A DNA stretch of 64,000 nucleotides, taken from assembly GCA_043805435.1 (NCBI GenBank), contig JAZDHY010000067.1, forward strand, positions 9,358 to 73,357, written 5' to 3'. The translations under genes and the position numbers were made by a program. Under the pieces are notes generated by a model. That model was not told the DNA's origin and made no database searches. It saw nothing but the letters and a program-made list of their open reading frames with translations. This DNA is from JAEXOD01 sp043805435 (GTDB lineage Bacteria > Bacteroidota > Ignavibacteria > Ignavibacteriales > Melioribacteraceae). This document shows positions 17,653 through 26,785 of this stretch, in pieces. Numbering within the stretch: the stretch's first letter is position 1; every line of letters starts with the position of its first letter.

Positions 17653-20600
17653 GTGAGAAAAACACTACTATTCATTTTCCTTCTTTCTTCATTTATGTAT
17701 GGACAGGTGGAAGTGAGTCAGCGTATGCAGCAAGCATTGCAAAATGCAAAAGCTGACGAATATGTACATGGATTTATTTATTTTCGTGATCAAGTGGATA
17801 TTCGTACTATTGATGATAGGCTTTATAAAGAAAAAGCTTCTTTACAACAACGTGCTTACCAAGTAATTACTACTTTGCAGCAAAAAGCAAATGAGGTTCA
17901 AGCACCTTACATTGCCGAATTTGACAGCAAAACTGAAAGCGGTCAAATATTTACATATCAAAGATTTTGGATTGCAAATATGATTGGCGTTATTGCCAAA
18001 CCGGCGGTTTATTATGAAATGATGACTAGAGCCGAAATTTCTGAAATAGACCTTGATTCCGAATTGTTATTAGATCGCCCTGAAAAAGGGAGCAATGATT
18101 CATTTGGTTCAAAATCTGTTGAAGACGGTATTAAAATAATTAATGCCGATAAACTATGGAAAATGGGAATTACCGGTCAAGGCCGTTTACTTATGGGCAT
18201 TGATACAGGTGTTGATTATACGCATCCGCAATTAAGTGCAAGATGGAGAGGTACTCACGTTCCTTCAAATCAAGCATGGTTAGATCCATCAGGCGGCACT
18301 ACTACTCCAAATGATTGCGATAATCATGGAACACATACTATGGGTACAATGATTGGAAGAAGCGGTTCCGATACTATTGGCGTTGCTATTGATGCCGAAT
18401 GGATAGCTGCAAAAACAATTTGCAGTTCTCCGCACACTTCTAATTCTATTGCTGCTTTCCAATGGGCTTTAAATCCTGATGGTAATGCTACTACTATTAA
18501 CGATATGCCGGATGCTATTTCTAACAGCTGGTACGATCCTGATATTACTGACGAATGTTCCGGTTTATATAAACAAACATTTGACGCTCTTGAAGCTGCC
18601 GGTATTGCAGTAGTATTTTCTGCCGGAAATAATGGTCCGGGTTCTTCAACTGTTACAAAACCAAAAAATATTAATACCGATGAAGTAAACGTATTTTGCG
18701 TTGCAAATATTGAAGGTGCTGCTTATTTATCCGGCAACACAAATCCAATTGCAAGTTCTTCATCACGCGGCCCTTCAACATGCGGCGGAACCGGTTCTTT
18801 ATTAATTAAACCCGAGGTAAGTGCTCCGGGCACCAACGTTCGTTCTTCTGTTATTGGCGGCGGGTATGATTATTATACCGGTACTTCAATGGCATGTCCT
18901 CATGTTGTTGGAGCTATTACTTTATTAAAATCAGCTTTTCCAACTTTGACCGGTAAACAAATTAAATTAGCTTTATATAATACTGCTAAAGATTTAGGGG
19001 CTGTTGGTGAAGATAACAATTACGGCAAAGGATTAATTGATTGTTATGCAGCGTTTTTATCTATGGGTACTCCAGATACAACACCTCCTACAGATATTAC
19101 AGACTTAGCAGTAATAAACCCAACATCTCAAAAACTTACATTACAATGGACGGTTGCTTCCGATACTTCTGTTGGCGGCGTTGTTGGTTATAGTATAAGA
19201 ATGTCAACTTCTCCAATTAATGATACTACCGCTTTTAATAATGCAACTGTTGTTCAATTTAATACTACTCCAAAACCGGCGGGTTCAACAGAATCAATTG
19301 AAATTGAAAATTTAAGTTTTAATACAACATATTATTTTTCCGTAAAATCAAAAGACGTATGGTATAACTGGTCCGGTTTATCAAACTCTGCAAGCGGCAA
19401 TACATTAGCTGCCCCTATTTTATCAGTTACACCTGCTACATTAAATAAAATCCTTTTCCACAATCAAACCGTAAAAGACACTATTATTGTTTCAAATACA
19501 TCAGCTAATCCTTCAACTTTAGATTATCAGATTCAATTAACTAATAGTACTTTCCCAAGTAAAAATGTATCGTTTAATATTGTTCCTTCAAATACTTCTT
19601 CCGAACTTAATCATCAATCAATAAAAGGCGTTGATGAATCAAATAACGGTATGTCTATTGAAGGTTCTGGCGGCCCTGATACTTTTGGTTATAAATGGAT
19701 TGATAGCGATTCCCCACAAGGCCCTGCTTTTGAATGGGTTGATATTTCCACAACGGGTACTCAAGTTGCTACTTGGACTCCTACCGGAACATATGCAGGA
19801 ACAGATGAAGGTTATGCCGGTCCATTTAACATGGGTTTTGAGTTCAAATTCTACGGACAATCAAAAGAACAAATTTATTTTTCTTCTAATGGATTTTTAA
19901 CTTTTGATGTATTAACTGCAAATGCATTTACAAATGCATCAATACCAAGTTCCGGTGCACCAAATAATTTAATTTCGCCATTTTGGGATGACCTTGACGG
20001 AAAAACTACCGGCAAAGTATATTATAAAGCAGAAGCAGATAAATTTATTGTTCAATACACAAACTGGTCACGTTATACCGGTTCGGGTACATTAACATAT
20101 CAAGCTGTTCTTTATAAATCAGGCAAGATATTCTTTTATTTTAAAGATATTAGTGCTACGGTTAATGGTGGAACTACAGGTATAGAAAACTCAACAGGAA
20201 CCGATGGTTTATTAATGGCTTTTGATGCTGTTTATATTAAAAACAACTTAGCTGTTAAAATTGCAGCCGACCCCGATTGGTTATCAACAAATAATGCTTC
20301 GGGTACTTTATCAAGCGGTACATCTTCTTTAGTTGAAGTAACCTATGTAACAGAAGATTTTCCTTTTGGTGTTTATACAATGGACGTTGAAATAACAAGC
20401 AACGATCCTAATCATCAGTCAATAAACGTTCCGGTAACTTTGGAAATTAAAGAGAGCGAAGTTCCTGTTGAATTGACATCTTTTACTATTGAACCTTCAA
20501 AAAAAGGTGCTTTACTTAATTGGTCAACAGCAACCGAAACAAACAATTCCGGTTTTAAAATTGAAAGGAAAAGCAATAATTCAGGCTGGAACGAAATTTC

Positions 20601-21033
20601 TTTTGTCAATGGTAAAGGAAATTCTACCGAAAAATCGACTTATCAATTTGTAGATGGTAATTTATCTGCTGGTAAATATTCTTACAGACTTAAACAAGTT
20701 GATTTTAATGGAAGTTTTGAATATAGCCCTGTTGTTGAAGTTGAAATTACTGCCCCGCGCGAATTTTCGCTTGAGCAAAACTATCCTAATCCATTTAATC
20801 CTTCTACCGTAATCAGTTATACTTTAGCCGATAAAGTTAATGTTAACATTTCGATATATAATTCTTTAGGCGAATTAATAATAACTTTAGTAAATCAAAC
20901 TCAAGAGGCTGGTATATATCACCACGAATTTAACGCTTCTTCTTTTGCGAGTGGTACATATATATATAGAATTAACGCTACCGGTGCAAACGGTACTTTC
21001 ACTCAATCTAAAAAAATGTTGCTTGTAAAATAA
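17653..21033 (+). CDS. T9SS-secreted subtilisin-like serine protease (S8) with multi-domain tail
   Basis: The 1126-residue protein starts at GTG with AGGAG 6 bases upstream. It has a signal peptide (ending MYGQ), a propeptide region, and an S8 catalytic domain with Asp184 (GIDTGVDYTHP), His225 (NHGTHTMG) and Ser412 (GTSMACPHVVG), plus the oxyanion Asn in SAGNNGPGS. From about residue 477 follow an FN3 domain, a beta-sandwich segment, a WIDSDSPQGP/DLDGKTTGKVYY module, a second FN3-like unit, and the type-A sorting domain starting LEQNYPNPFNPSTVISY. It is predicted to be exported and anchored or released by the T9SS. The tail is homologous to that of the C25 protease at 50223-53837. Confidence 0.95.
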   Translation: MRKTLLFIFLLSSFMYGQVEVSQRMQQALQNAKADEYVHGFIYFRDQVDIRTIDDRLYKEKASLQQRAYQVITTLQQKANEVQAPYIAEFDSKTESGQIFTYQRFWIANMIGVIAKPAVYYEMMTRAEISEIDLDSELLLDRPEKGSNDSFGSKSVEDGIKIINADKLWKMGITGQGRLLMGIDTGVDYTHPQLSARWRGTHVPSNQAWLDPSGGTTTPNDCDNHGTHTMGTMIGRSGSDTIGVAIDAEWIAAKTICSSPHTSNSIAAFQWALNPDGNATTINDMPDAISNSWYDPDITDECSGLYKQTFDALEAAGIAVVFSAGNNGPGSSTVTKPKNINTDEVNVFCVANIEGAAYLSGNTNPIASSSSRGPSTCGGTGSLLIKPEVSAPGTNVRSSVIGGGYDYYTGTSMACPHVVGAITLLKSAFPTLTGKQIKLALYNTAKDLGAVGEDNNYGKGLIDCYAAFLSMGTPDTTPPTDITDLAVINPTSQKLTLQWTVASDTSVGGVVGYSIRMSTSPINDTTAFNNATVVQFNTTPKPAGSTESIEIENLSFNTTYYFSVKSKDVWYNWSGLSNSASGNTLAAPILSVTPATLNKILFHNQTVKDTIIVSNTSANPSTLDYQIQLTNSTFPSKNVSFNIVPSNTSSELNHQSIKGVDESNNGMSIEGSGGPDTFGYKWIDSDSPQGPAFEWVDISTTGTQVATWTPTGTYAGTDEGYAGPFNMGFEFKFYGQSKEQIYFSSNGFLTFDVLTANAFTNASIPSSGAPNNLISPFWDDLDGKTTGKVYYKAEADKFIVQYTNWSRYTGSGTLTYQAVLYKSGKIFFYFKDISATVNGGTTGIENSTGTDGLLMAFDAVYIKNNLAVKIAADPDWLSTNNASGTLSSGTSSLVEVTYVTEDFPFGVYTMDVEITSNDPNHQSINVPVTLEIKESEVPVELTSFTIEPSKKGALLNWSTATETNNSGFKIERKSNNSGWNEISFVNGKGNSTEKSTYQFVDGNLSAGKYSYRLKQVDFNGSFEYSPVVEVEITAPREFSLEQNYPNPFNPSTVISYTLADKVNVNISIYNSLGELIITLVNQTQEAGIYHHEFNASSFASGTYIYRINATGANGTFTQSKKMLLVK

Positions 21034-21067
21034 TATTTTTATTGTTAATTTAATCGTCCATATTTCA

Positions 21068-21092
21068 GCAGCCTCATAAATATTGAGGCTGC
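21068..21092 (+). terminator. Hairpin between the S8 protease and the next gene
   Basis: GCAGCCTCA and TGAGGCTGC form a perfect 9-bp stem with a 7-base loop. It is not followed by a T-run, so it may be an attenuator, processing site or mRNA stabiliser rather than a full terminator. Confidence 0.45.
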
Positions 21093-21123
21093 ATAATTTC
21101 AAAGCTCTTACTAGGGAGACTAT

Positions 21124-21516
21124 ATGAAAAAATTGTTTGTTTTATTCTTCTTTTTCAGCATGTTTTTCGCTGCAAACATCAAAGTACAAGCTCAATCGTG
21201 CGATATTTTATACTTTTGTGTAAAATATGATGATGGGGAAAAAGATTGTTCTGATAGGTTTTATGCCGGTACTTTAACTGTTATGGCCAAGTTAGCTAAT
21301 CCTGTATATTACGAAAAAGTATTTGTACAAATGGATAAATTTGAACCGAGAACAGGTGAATTTAAATATTATAACGATTATGAATTTACAACAGATCCGG
21401 ATATGACTTATATATTTTTCCCGGGAGTAGAATTTAAAGACAGAGGATTTTATAGAGTGTTTTTGTTAAATCCCAACAAAGATACAATTACAAGTGCAAT
21501 AGTTGAAATAATTTAG
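21124..21516 (+). CDS. Small secreted protein of unknown function
   Basis: The 130-residue product has a signal peptide (MKKLFVLFFFFSMFFAANIKVQA) and a mature domain of about 105 residues with two cysteines near its start (SCDILYFC) and a third at about residue 38 (DCSDRF). Beta-strand-like patterning and many aromatic residues suggest a small extracellular or periplasmic fold. A good SD (AGGGAG) precedes the ATG and a strong terminator follows. It lies downstream of the S8 protease, separated by a hairpin, and may be co-expressed. No family is recognised. Confidence 0.7.
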   Translation: MKKLFVLFFFFSMFFAANIKVQAQSCDILYFCVKYDDGEKDCSDRFYAGTLTVMAKLANPVYYEKVFVQMDKFEPRTGEFKYYNDYEFTTDPDMTYIFFPGVEFKDRGFYRVFLLNPNKDTITSAIVEII

Positions 21517-21520
21517 ACGA

Positions 21521-21548
21521 AAAAGGAGGTTTAAGCCTCCTTTTTTTT
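21521..21548 (+). terminator. Intrinsic terminator after the small secreted protein
   Basis: AAAAGGAGG and CCTCCTTTT form a perfect 9-bp stem with a TTTAAG loop followed by a run of eight T residues. It ends the S8 protease/small protein unit and, through its A-rich left arm, may also serve the convergent gene at 21588-22790. Confidence 0.85.
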
Positions 21549-21587
21549 GTTCATTTGGAACATTTTGTGTAAAACCCTATCTAAAAA

Positions 21588-22790
21588 TTATAAATGCAGC
21601 CTAATTTTATATTTACTGAATATTGAAGTAATATATACCATTACAAATGCAAAAACCAACGACCTAATTATTCCCCAAACACCACTTCCAAAATTGTCAG
21701 ACAAAAAAGTAATTCCCATCAAACCAATTATCGAATAAAAAATATCCGGCAGAATATAAGCAAGTAAAGGATTGGATCCGGCCGGCAGCACAAAAAATGT
21801 CCACTTTCTAATTTGCATTATATCGGTTATCCAGTATAAAAAGCAAAATAATACTGAACAAATTGCTGAAGAATACAAAGCAAAAGTTGGTGTTGAAAGA
21901 TTTTTTGATATACCGTATAATGGTCGTATAAAATATCCGGCTGCAATTATAAATGCCGAAAATGACAATACCCAGATAATTTTTTTATTCCTTTTTTCAG
22001 ATACAACATTAGTCATAATAACAATCGAAACAATCACACCCGCAAGTGTAATTGCAGTATGTCCGCCAATGTGTCCGCCAATCCACAAAGTTTTACTTAG
22101 GCTCTGGAAAATCCCCAACAAATTGAATTTATCTCCAATATATAATAAGATCAGAAGAACAAATGCACCAATTAACGCTGTAATATTAGTTTTAAATATA
22201 TAATAAATTATACTTGCCAATAAATACGCCCAGCCAATTAGGCCCAATATACCCCACCAATAAGTATGAAACCAACCTATATTTTCAACCGTTCCGCTTC
22301 TGTAAATAAAGGCTAAAACAAAAAGAATTACAACCCCGGCTGCCCGTAAAATATTATTTAATATTTTTTTATTACCGCTGCTTTTTGGATACTGATTCCA
22401 TAATAAAATTACAGCTATACAAAAAGACAATAGATATGTGTGTTTTGAAATTCCTGTTAATTCTTCATTTAGGCTGCCCGTATTAACCATAAATAAACCA
22501 AGCACTAATAATCCAACAGTTCTAATTAATATATGCAGCCAAATTTTTAACGGCTTATCGCCCACCGAAAGTCTTTTTTTTAACGCTAACGGAATTGACA
22601 TACCTACAATAAATAAAAAAGCCGGAAAAACTAAATCAACAAATGTCATCCCATCTACTTCCGTTGGCATATGTTTCATCCAAAACGGAATATCTTTAAT
22701 TGAGGCTAAATCGTTTACAAAAATCATCATTAATATTGTCAGCCCCCTAAACACATCAACTGCCAATATTCTTTCCGTTTTTTCAGTCAT
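21588..22790 (-). CDS. HGSNAT/YeiB-like acyltransferase-family membrane protein (COG4299, DUF5009)
   Basis: The 400-residue protein has about ten hydrophobic segments. Its N-terminus, RILAVDVFRGLTILMMIFVN, is the hallmark of the COG4299 family related to heparan-alpha-glucosaminide N-acetyltransferase, and a further motif is GMTFVDLVFPAFLFIVGMS. Histidine-containing loops such as GGHIGGHTA are visible. Bacterial members (NagX-like) are linked to amino-sugar uptake or acetylation, but none of that context is here. It stands alone, convergent with the small secreted protein. Confidence 0.8.
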   Translation of the reverse strand: MTEKTERILAVDVFRGLTILMMIFVNDLASIKDIPFWMKHMPTEVDGMTFVDLVFPAFLFIVGMSIPLALKKRLSVGDKPLKIWLHILIRTVGLLVLGLFMVNTGSLNEELTGISKHTYLLSFCIAVILLWNQYPKSSGNKKILNNILRAAGVVILFVLAFIYRSGTVENIGWFHTYWWGILGLIGWAYLLASIIYYIFKTNITALIGAFVLLILLYIGDKFNLLGIFQSLSKTLWIGGHIGGHTAITLAGVIVSIVIMTNVVSEKRNKKIIWVLSFSAFIIAAGYFIRPLYGISKNLSTPTFALYSSAICSVLFCFLYWITDIMQIRKWTFFVLPAGSNPLLAYILPDIFYSIIGLMGITFLSDNFGSGVWGIIRSLVFAFVMVYITSIFSKYKIRLHL

Positions 22791-23171
22791 GTAATCACCT
22801 TTTGATATTTGCCATTCAGATATTTTTTTTAATTAAATATACAAAAAATCATAGTTATTTGTGAATCAAATAATACATTATTTATTTTATATAAACCATT
22901 CTAATAATAAATCTAATCGATGCGCCTCATAAGACAACAAATACTAATTATATTTAGATTATTTATACGGTTGTATGAGATCAAACAATGTGTAGCATTA
23001 ATGATTTAAGATTCAAAAACGACTCACAGATTTTAATAAGGATAAATTAATTAATATTCTATTAATACATATTTCAAACACTTTTTTTAATAAATAAATA
23101 TTACGCATTGATTATAATTATTAATTCAGTAATATTGAAGAAGAGAAATTTAATTATTGGGTGACGAAAAT
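22791..23171. other. AT-rich intergenic region between divergent genes
   Basis: These 381 bases separate the divergent acyltransferase-like and membrane/CTD-like genes. No ORF, hairpin, RNA gene or repeat was recognised. Promoters for both genes are expected here but cannot be placed by eye. Confidence 0.45.
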
Positions 23172-24458
23172 ATGATCGGATTCCATTATAGAAAGAGGAC
23201 AAGATTTTCTCAAGACAAGTATATCCTCGAGCTAATAAAACATAGATTATCAGATTCATCTTCATATCATGATCGCAAAGAAAATATGTTATATGCAGGT
23301 ATTCTGCTACAAACTACTCTATTTGGTTTCATCCTAAATGAACGAAATTGGTCTCATTTGTTTAGCTTAGTGCCTTCAACATTAGTACTTGCAATTATTT
23401 ATTTCGTATTTTGGTTTTTATTACACCTTTACATTAGAAAACAACAACGTTTTCAAAGGTGGGCATCAAGACAATATAATGCTTACTTTAATGCTCACCT
23501 AAGTTTAATTTCACAAAACAATAAGAAGAAAGACGTGCGTGATATTAAAAATGAATCTAAACATAATAAGTTAAAAGAAGTAATAGATCTTATTATTCCA
23601 AGTAAATTAAAAAAAGTATTAGACATTATTATTCCATTTCCATCAGCTGAAATTGATTCCGACATTGATATTCAAAAAGTTGGATATCCATTAACAATCG
23701 AAAAACATTTAATTAAACAAAGGAATGATCCAACCAAAGGTGCTTTCTCTGAATGTTTAATTGCCTATAGTAGTATTGCGATTTTATTTATATCTATGTT
23801 ATATTTGTATAGTAATGTTATTGGGATACCCCTAAATACAAATTCTAATTATAAACATACCCCTATCAAACCAATTTCACTAATAGCAAATGTAACTGAT
23901 CGCAACGTTGATCTAATTTGGCAAACAAAGGCAGAAACAAACAGTTACGATATTAACATTGAAAAATGCAAAATTAGTACAAACCAAATTAATAATTGGA
24001 CGAAAACCGGATTTATCGAGAGACAAAGTAATTCAAATTCTTTGGTACATCATTACTTCACTCTCCAAAATTTAAGTAATGGAATTTATTTGTTTCGATT
24101 GAAACTCCTTGAGAATAATAAATTTTTATCATATTCCAACATTATTAAAGTTGTGATTAATATCCCACCTACTGAATATTGTTTGTCTTATTATCAGTCT
24201 CTCTTATCTAGCCAAACGATAAACATTAAATATTCTTTACCACATGAAAGCATAGTAAATGTTTCGTTAATAAATTATAAAGGGGGAATTATTAAAGCAT
24301 TTTATGAAGGGGAAAATAAATCTGGTGATTATGTTATAAATATGAATGTTGAAAGTTTTAAAACTGGGGTTTATTTAATCATTCTTAAGACCGTTTCCTT
24401 AGATAGGAAAAGCAACAATAAACTGATAAAAAAAATTTTATTGGTTAATTATAATTGA
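23172..24458 (+). CDS. Membrane protein with FN3-like and sorting-domain-like C-terminal region
   Basis: From the ATG at 23172 the product has 428 residues (a TTG at 23157 would add five). The N-terminal 100 residues hold a charged start and two hydrophobic segments (YAGILLQTTLFGFIL; LVPSTLVLAIIYFVFWFLL); a third lies at about residue 200 (CLIAYSSIAILFISMLYLY). The C-terminal 190 residues resemble the end of the window's T9SS cargo proteins: an FN3-like unit (NVDLIWQTKAETNSYDINIE) then a CTD-like beta-sandwich ending KKILLVNYN. It lacks a cleavable signal peptide and the NYPNPFNP motif. Function unknown. Confidence 0.65.
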   Translation: MIGFHYRKRTRFSQDKYILELIKHRLSDSSSYHDRKENMLYAGILLQTTLFGFILNERNWSHLFSLVPSTLVLAIIYFVFWFLLHLYIRKQQRFQRWASRQYNAYFNAHLSLISQNNKKKDVRDIKNESKHNKLKEVIDLIIPSKLKKVLDIIIPFPSAEIDSDIDIQKVGYPLTIEKHLIKQRNDPTKGAFSECLIAYSSIAILFISMLYLYSNVIGIPLNTNSNYKHTPIKPISLIANVTDRNVDLIWQTKAETNSYDINIEKCKISTNQINNWTKTGFIERQSNSNSLVHHYFTLQNLSNGIYLFRLKLLENNKFLSYSNIIKVVINIPPTEYCLSYYQSLLSSQTINIKYSLPHESIVNVSLINYKGGIIKAFYEGENKSGDYVINMNVESFKTGVYLIILKTVSLDRKSNNKLIKKILLVNYN

Positions 24459-24566
24459 AATTCTTTTATTTAAAAAAATGCCAAATTAATTAGGTCACTT
24501 TGTAGGATTCGTAAAAAACAATCTCGTGTAATAATGTTATTTTTTTTATTATTTGTGGTAGAAAAT

Positions 24567-25760
24567 TCAAAGCATTATCTCTAACATTGAATAATCATCA
24601 TCAAAAGAATCTTCATCACCTTTTAGTTCTCTTATTTCCATATAAATTAAATCGGAGTCGTCTTTTTGAGCCACTATATCCTTAAATTCATCCAAACTCA
24701 TCATATTTCCATTTGGCATGTTTATTTCAAAGCAGCCGTCACTATAAATAAATAGTTTACTGCCTTTTTCAACAAAACATTTATCACTCTTAAATTCGTA
24801 ACCTTCCCAATATCCTATTGCCAAATTTTTATTTGTAAGCTCTTTGACAGTTGTAACATCATCAACAACATTAACAAGTAAGGCCGGCGGGTGTCCTCCG
24901 CTTGAAAATATAAGTTCACGCGATTTATTATTAAAAACCGCATACCAAATTGTAAAAAATTTATCACCTTGTTTATCCATTGGAAAAGCTTTGTTTAGTC
25001 CGGCCAAAACAGAACCCGGATTACAAAAATCCGTATCCGATAAAGATTGAGAACGTAAAACATTCATTGCAGATATTGATAATAATGCAGCACCAACTCC
25101 ATGCCCGCAAACATCTAACAAATACATTGCAAAATTATCCTCATCAATATTATGATATCCAAACGCATCGCCCCCTAATGTAGTTGATGGAATAAATTTC
25201 CATTTAGTAGCTATTGGGCCGTTTAACGGATTGGGTAGCAGCGACCTAACATAAGCAGAGGCTTCTGCAATTTCGTCGGACAGAACCTTCTGTGTGGCTT
25301 GTAATGCCAAATACGCTTCATTCCTTTGCAGTAAATTAATATATGCTTTGCTATGGTATCTGATACGTGCCAAAACCTCTAATTTGTCGGGTAATTTTAC
25401 CATATAATCATTTGCGCCCAAAGCAAAAGCTTCGGCTTTAATTTTAGGGTCTTCTTTTGATGATAATACAATTAAGGGAATATTTTCCGTTAGTTTATTA
25501 TTCCTAAAAAACTTCACCAGCATTAATCCATCAATATCGGGCATAACCAAATCTTGCAAAATTACGGTTGGTTTTAATTCAATGGCTGTTTTTAATGCCT
25601 CAAGAGGTTTATTACAAAAGAAAAAATTTATATCTTTTTCATCAGCTAGCATACGTCTTACGGCTTCACCAATAATCAACTGATCATCAACAAGTAAAAC
25701 TGTAATTCTATGCTCGGTTAATCCTTTTGAAAAAGTATTATTTGTAATAGCAGTACTCAT
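24567..25760 (-). CDS. WspR-like receiver fused to SpoIIE/RsbU-type PP2C phosphatase (output of the chemosensory cluster)
   Basis: The 397-residue protein has a receiver domain (residues 18-140) with Asp25/Asp26, phospho-acceptor Asp70 in ILQDLVMPDIDG, and Lys122. Its wording (LVDDQLIIGEAVRRMLA, KPTVILQDLVMP, GANDYMVKLPD, RIRYHSKAYI) closely follows the WspR receiver and linker as I recall them. WspR continues with GGDEF; this protein instead has a PP2C domain (about 185-397) with metal ligands in GGD (196-198), Asp216 (DVCGHG), Asp341 (SDGCFE) and Asp387-389. It likely dephosphorylates a Ser/Thr-phosphorylated partner when Asp70 is phosphorylated. Last gene of the operon, 11 bases after cheB. 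Confidence 0.93.
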   Translation of the reverse strand: MSTAITNNTFSKGLTEHRITVLLVDDQLIIGEAVRRMLADEKDINFFFCNKPLEALKTAIELKPTVILQDLVMPDIDGLMLVKFFRNNKLTENIPLIVLSSKEDPKIKAEAFALGANDYMVKLPDKLEVLARIRYHSKAYINLLQRNEAYLALQATQKVLSDEIAEASAYVRSLLPNPLNGPIATKWKFIPSTTLGGDAFGYHNIDEDNFAMYLLDVCGHGVGAALLSISAMNVLRSQSLSDTDFCNPGSVLAGLNKAFPMDKQGDKFFTIWYAVFNNKSRELIFSSGGHPPALLVNVVDDVTTVKELTNKNLAIGYWEGYEFKSDKCFVEKGSKLFIYSDGCFEINMPNGNMMSLDEFKDIVAQKDDSDLIYMEIRELKGDEDSFDDDYSMLEIML

Positions 25761-25771
25761 TTTATATTTCC

Positions 25772-26785
25772 CTATATTATTCTTATCAATTCATTACCAA
25801 TGTTTTCAATTGGTAATATTTTATCTACCGCACCTAATTCAATAGCTGCTTTTGGCATTCCGTAAACAACACATGTATTTTCATCTTGGGCAATAGTAAT
25901 CATACCCGCTTTTTTTAGCGTTAAAAGTCCTTCTGCTCCATCTTTTCCCATTCCTGTTAAAAGGATTCCAATAACTTTACCCGGATAATTGCTTGCAACA
26001 CTATTAAAAAAAACATCAACAGATGGACGGAACGGATAATTAATTGGTTCCTGTACATAATCTAATGCTAAATTTGGTCGTAAAACGAGATGATCATTAG
26101 TTGCAGCAAGATATACATTCCCCTTTCTCAACAAACTACCCTTCTCGGCAGTTTTAACATTTAATGGTGTCTGTTCGTTTAACCAATGTGCTAATCCTTC
26201 GGCAAATTCGCTATCCACATGTTGTATAATAACAATAGGAAATTTAAAATCCGCCGGCAAAGCAGAAAGTATTTTTGCTACCGCATTTGGTCCCCCCGTT
26301 GAAGCACCAATAACAATTAGTTTGGGCAATAAATCGGATTCCTCAACTCGCGTTATAGTTTGTTTTTTATTGGCTTCCGGTTCGTTTTTTTTTACTATTT
26401 TTTTTCCAATTGATTCAATTTTTTTTAACAAAAAATCCTTACCCAATGTATCTTCACTATTAATCATTTGTGGTGTTCTAACAGCATCCAAAGCACCATA
26501 ACCCATAGCGGCAAACACTTTGGTCGAATTTAATCTAACAGAAGCAGTAACAATAAGAATAGAACATTTACAATATTCCATAATCCTTTTTGTTGCCTCA
26601 ACACCATCCATAACAGGCATTATCAAATCCATTAAAATCAAGTCAGGAGTATCTATCTTTGCCATTTCAACAGCTTCCGCTCCATTCCATGCAATCCATG
26701 CAATTTCGTATTCCGGTACTGTTTTAATTATATTTTTTAATACCTCAACAGCAACCGATAAATCATTTACAATAGCAATTCTCAT
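25772..26785 (-). CDS. cheB: CheB protein-glutamate methylesterase, WspF-like
   Basis: The 337-residue protein has a receiver (residues 1-105; phospho-acceptor Asp53 in ILMDLIMPVMDGVEATKRIM), a linker, and a methylesterase domain with the triad Ser162 (IGASTGGPNAV), His189 (IIQHVD) and Asp282 (TGMGKDGAEG). The start MRIAIVNDLSVAVEVL and the block MGYGALDAV are WspF-like rather than typical of motility CheB. It would demethylate the three receptors and reset adaptation. It overlaps the cheA stop by 4 bases (ATGA). In the acidic pocket, Asn7-Asp8 replaces the usual pair, as I recall for WspF. Confidence 0.94.
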   Translation of the reverse strand: MRIAIVNDLSVAVEVLKNIIKTVPEYEIAWIAWNGAEAVEMAKIDTPDLILMDLIMPVMDGVEATKRIMEYCKCSILIVTASVRLNSTKVFAAMGYGALDAVRTPQMINSEDTLGKDFLLKKIESIGKKIVKKNEPEANKKQTITRVEESDLLPKLIVIGASTGGPNAVAKILSALPADFKFPIVIIQHVDSEFAEGLAHWLNEQTPLNVKTAEKGSLLRKGNVYLAATNDHLVLRPNLALDYVQEPINYPFRPSVDVFFNSVASNYPGKVIGILLTGMGKDGAEGLLTLKKAGMITIAQDENTCVVYGMPKAAIELGAVDKILPIENIGNELIRII

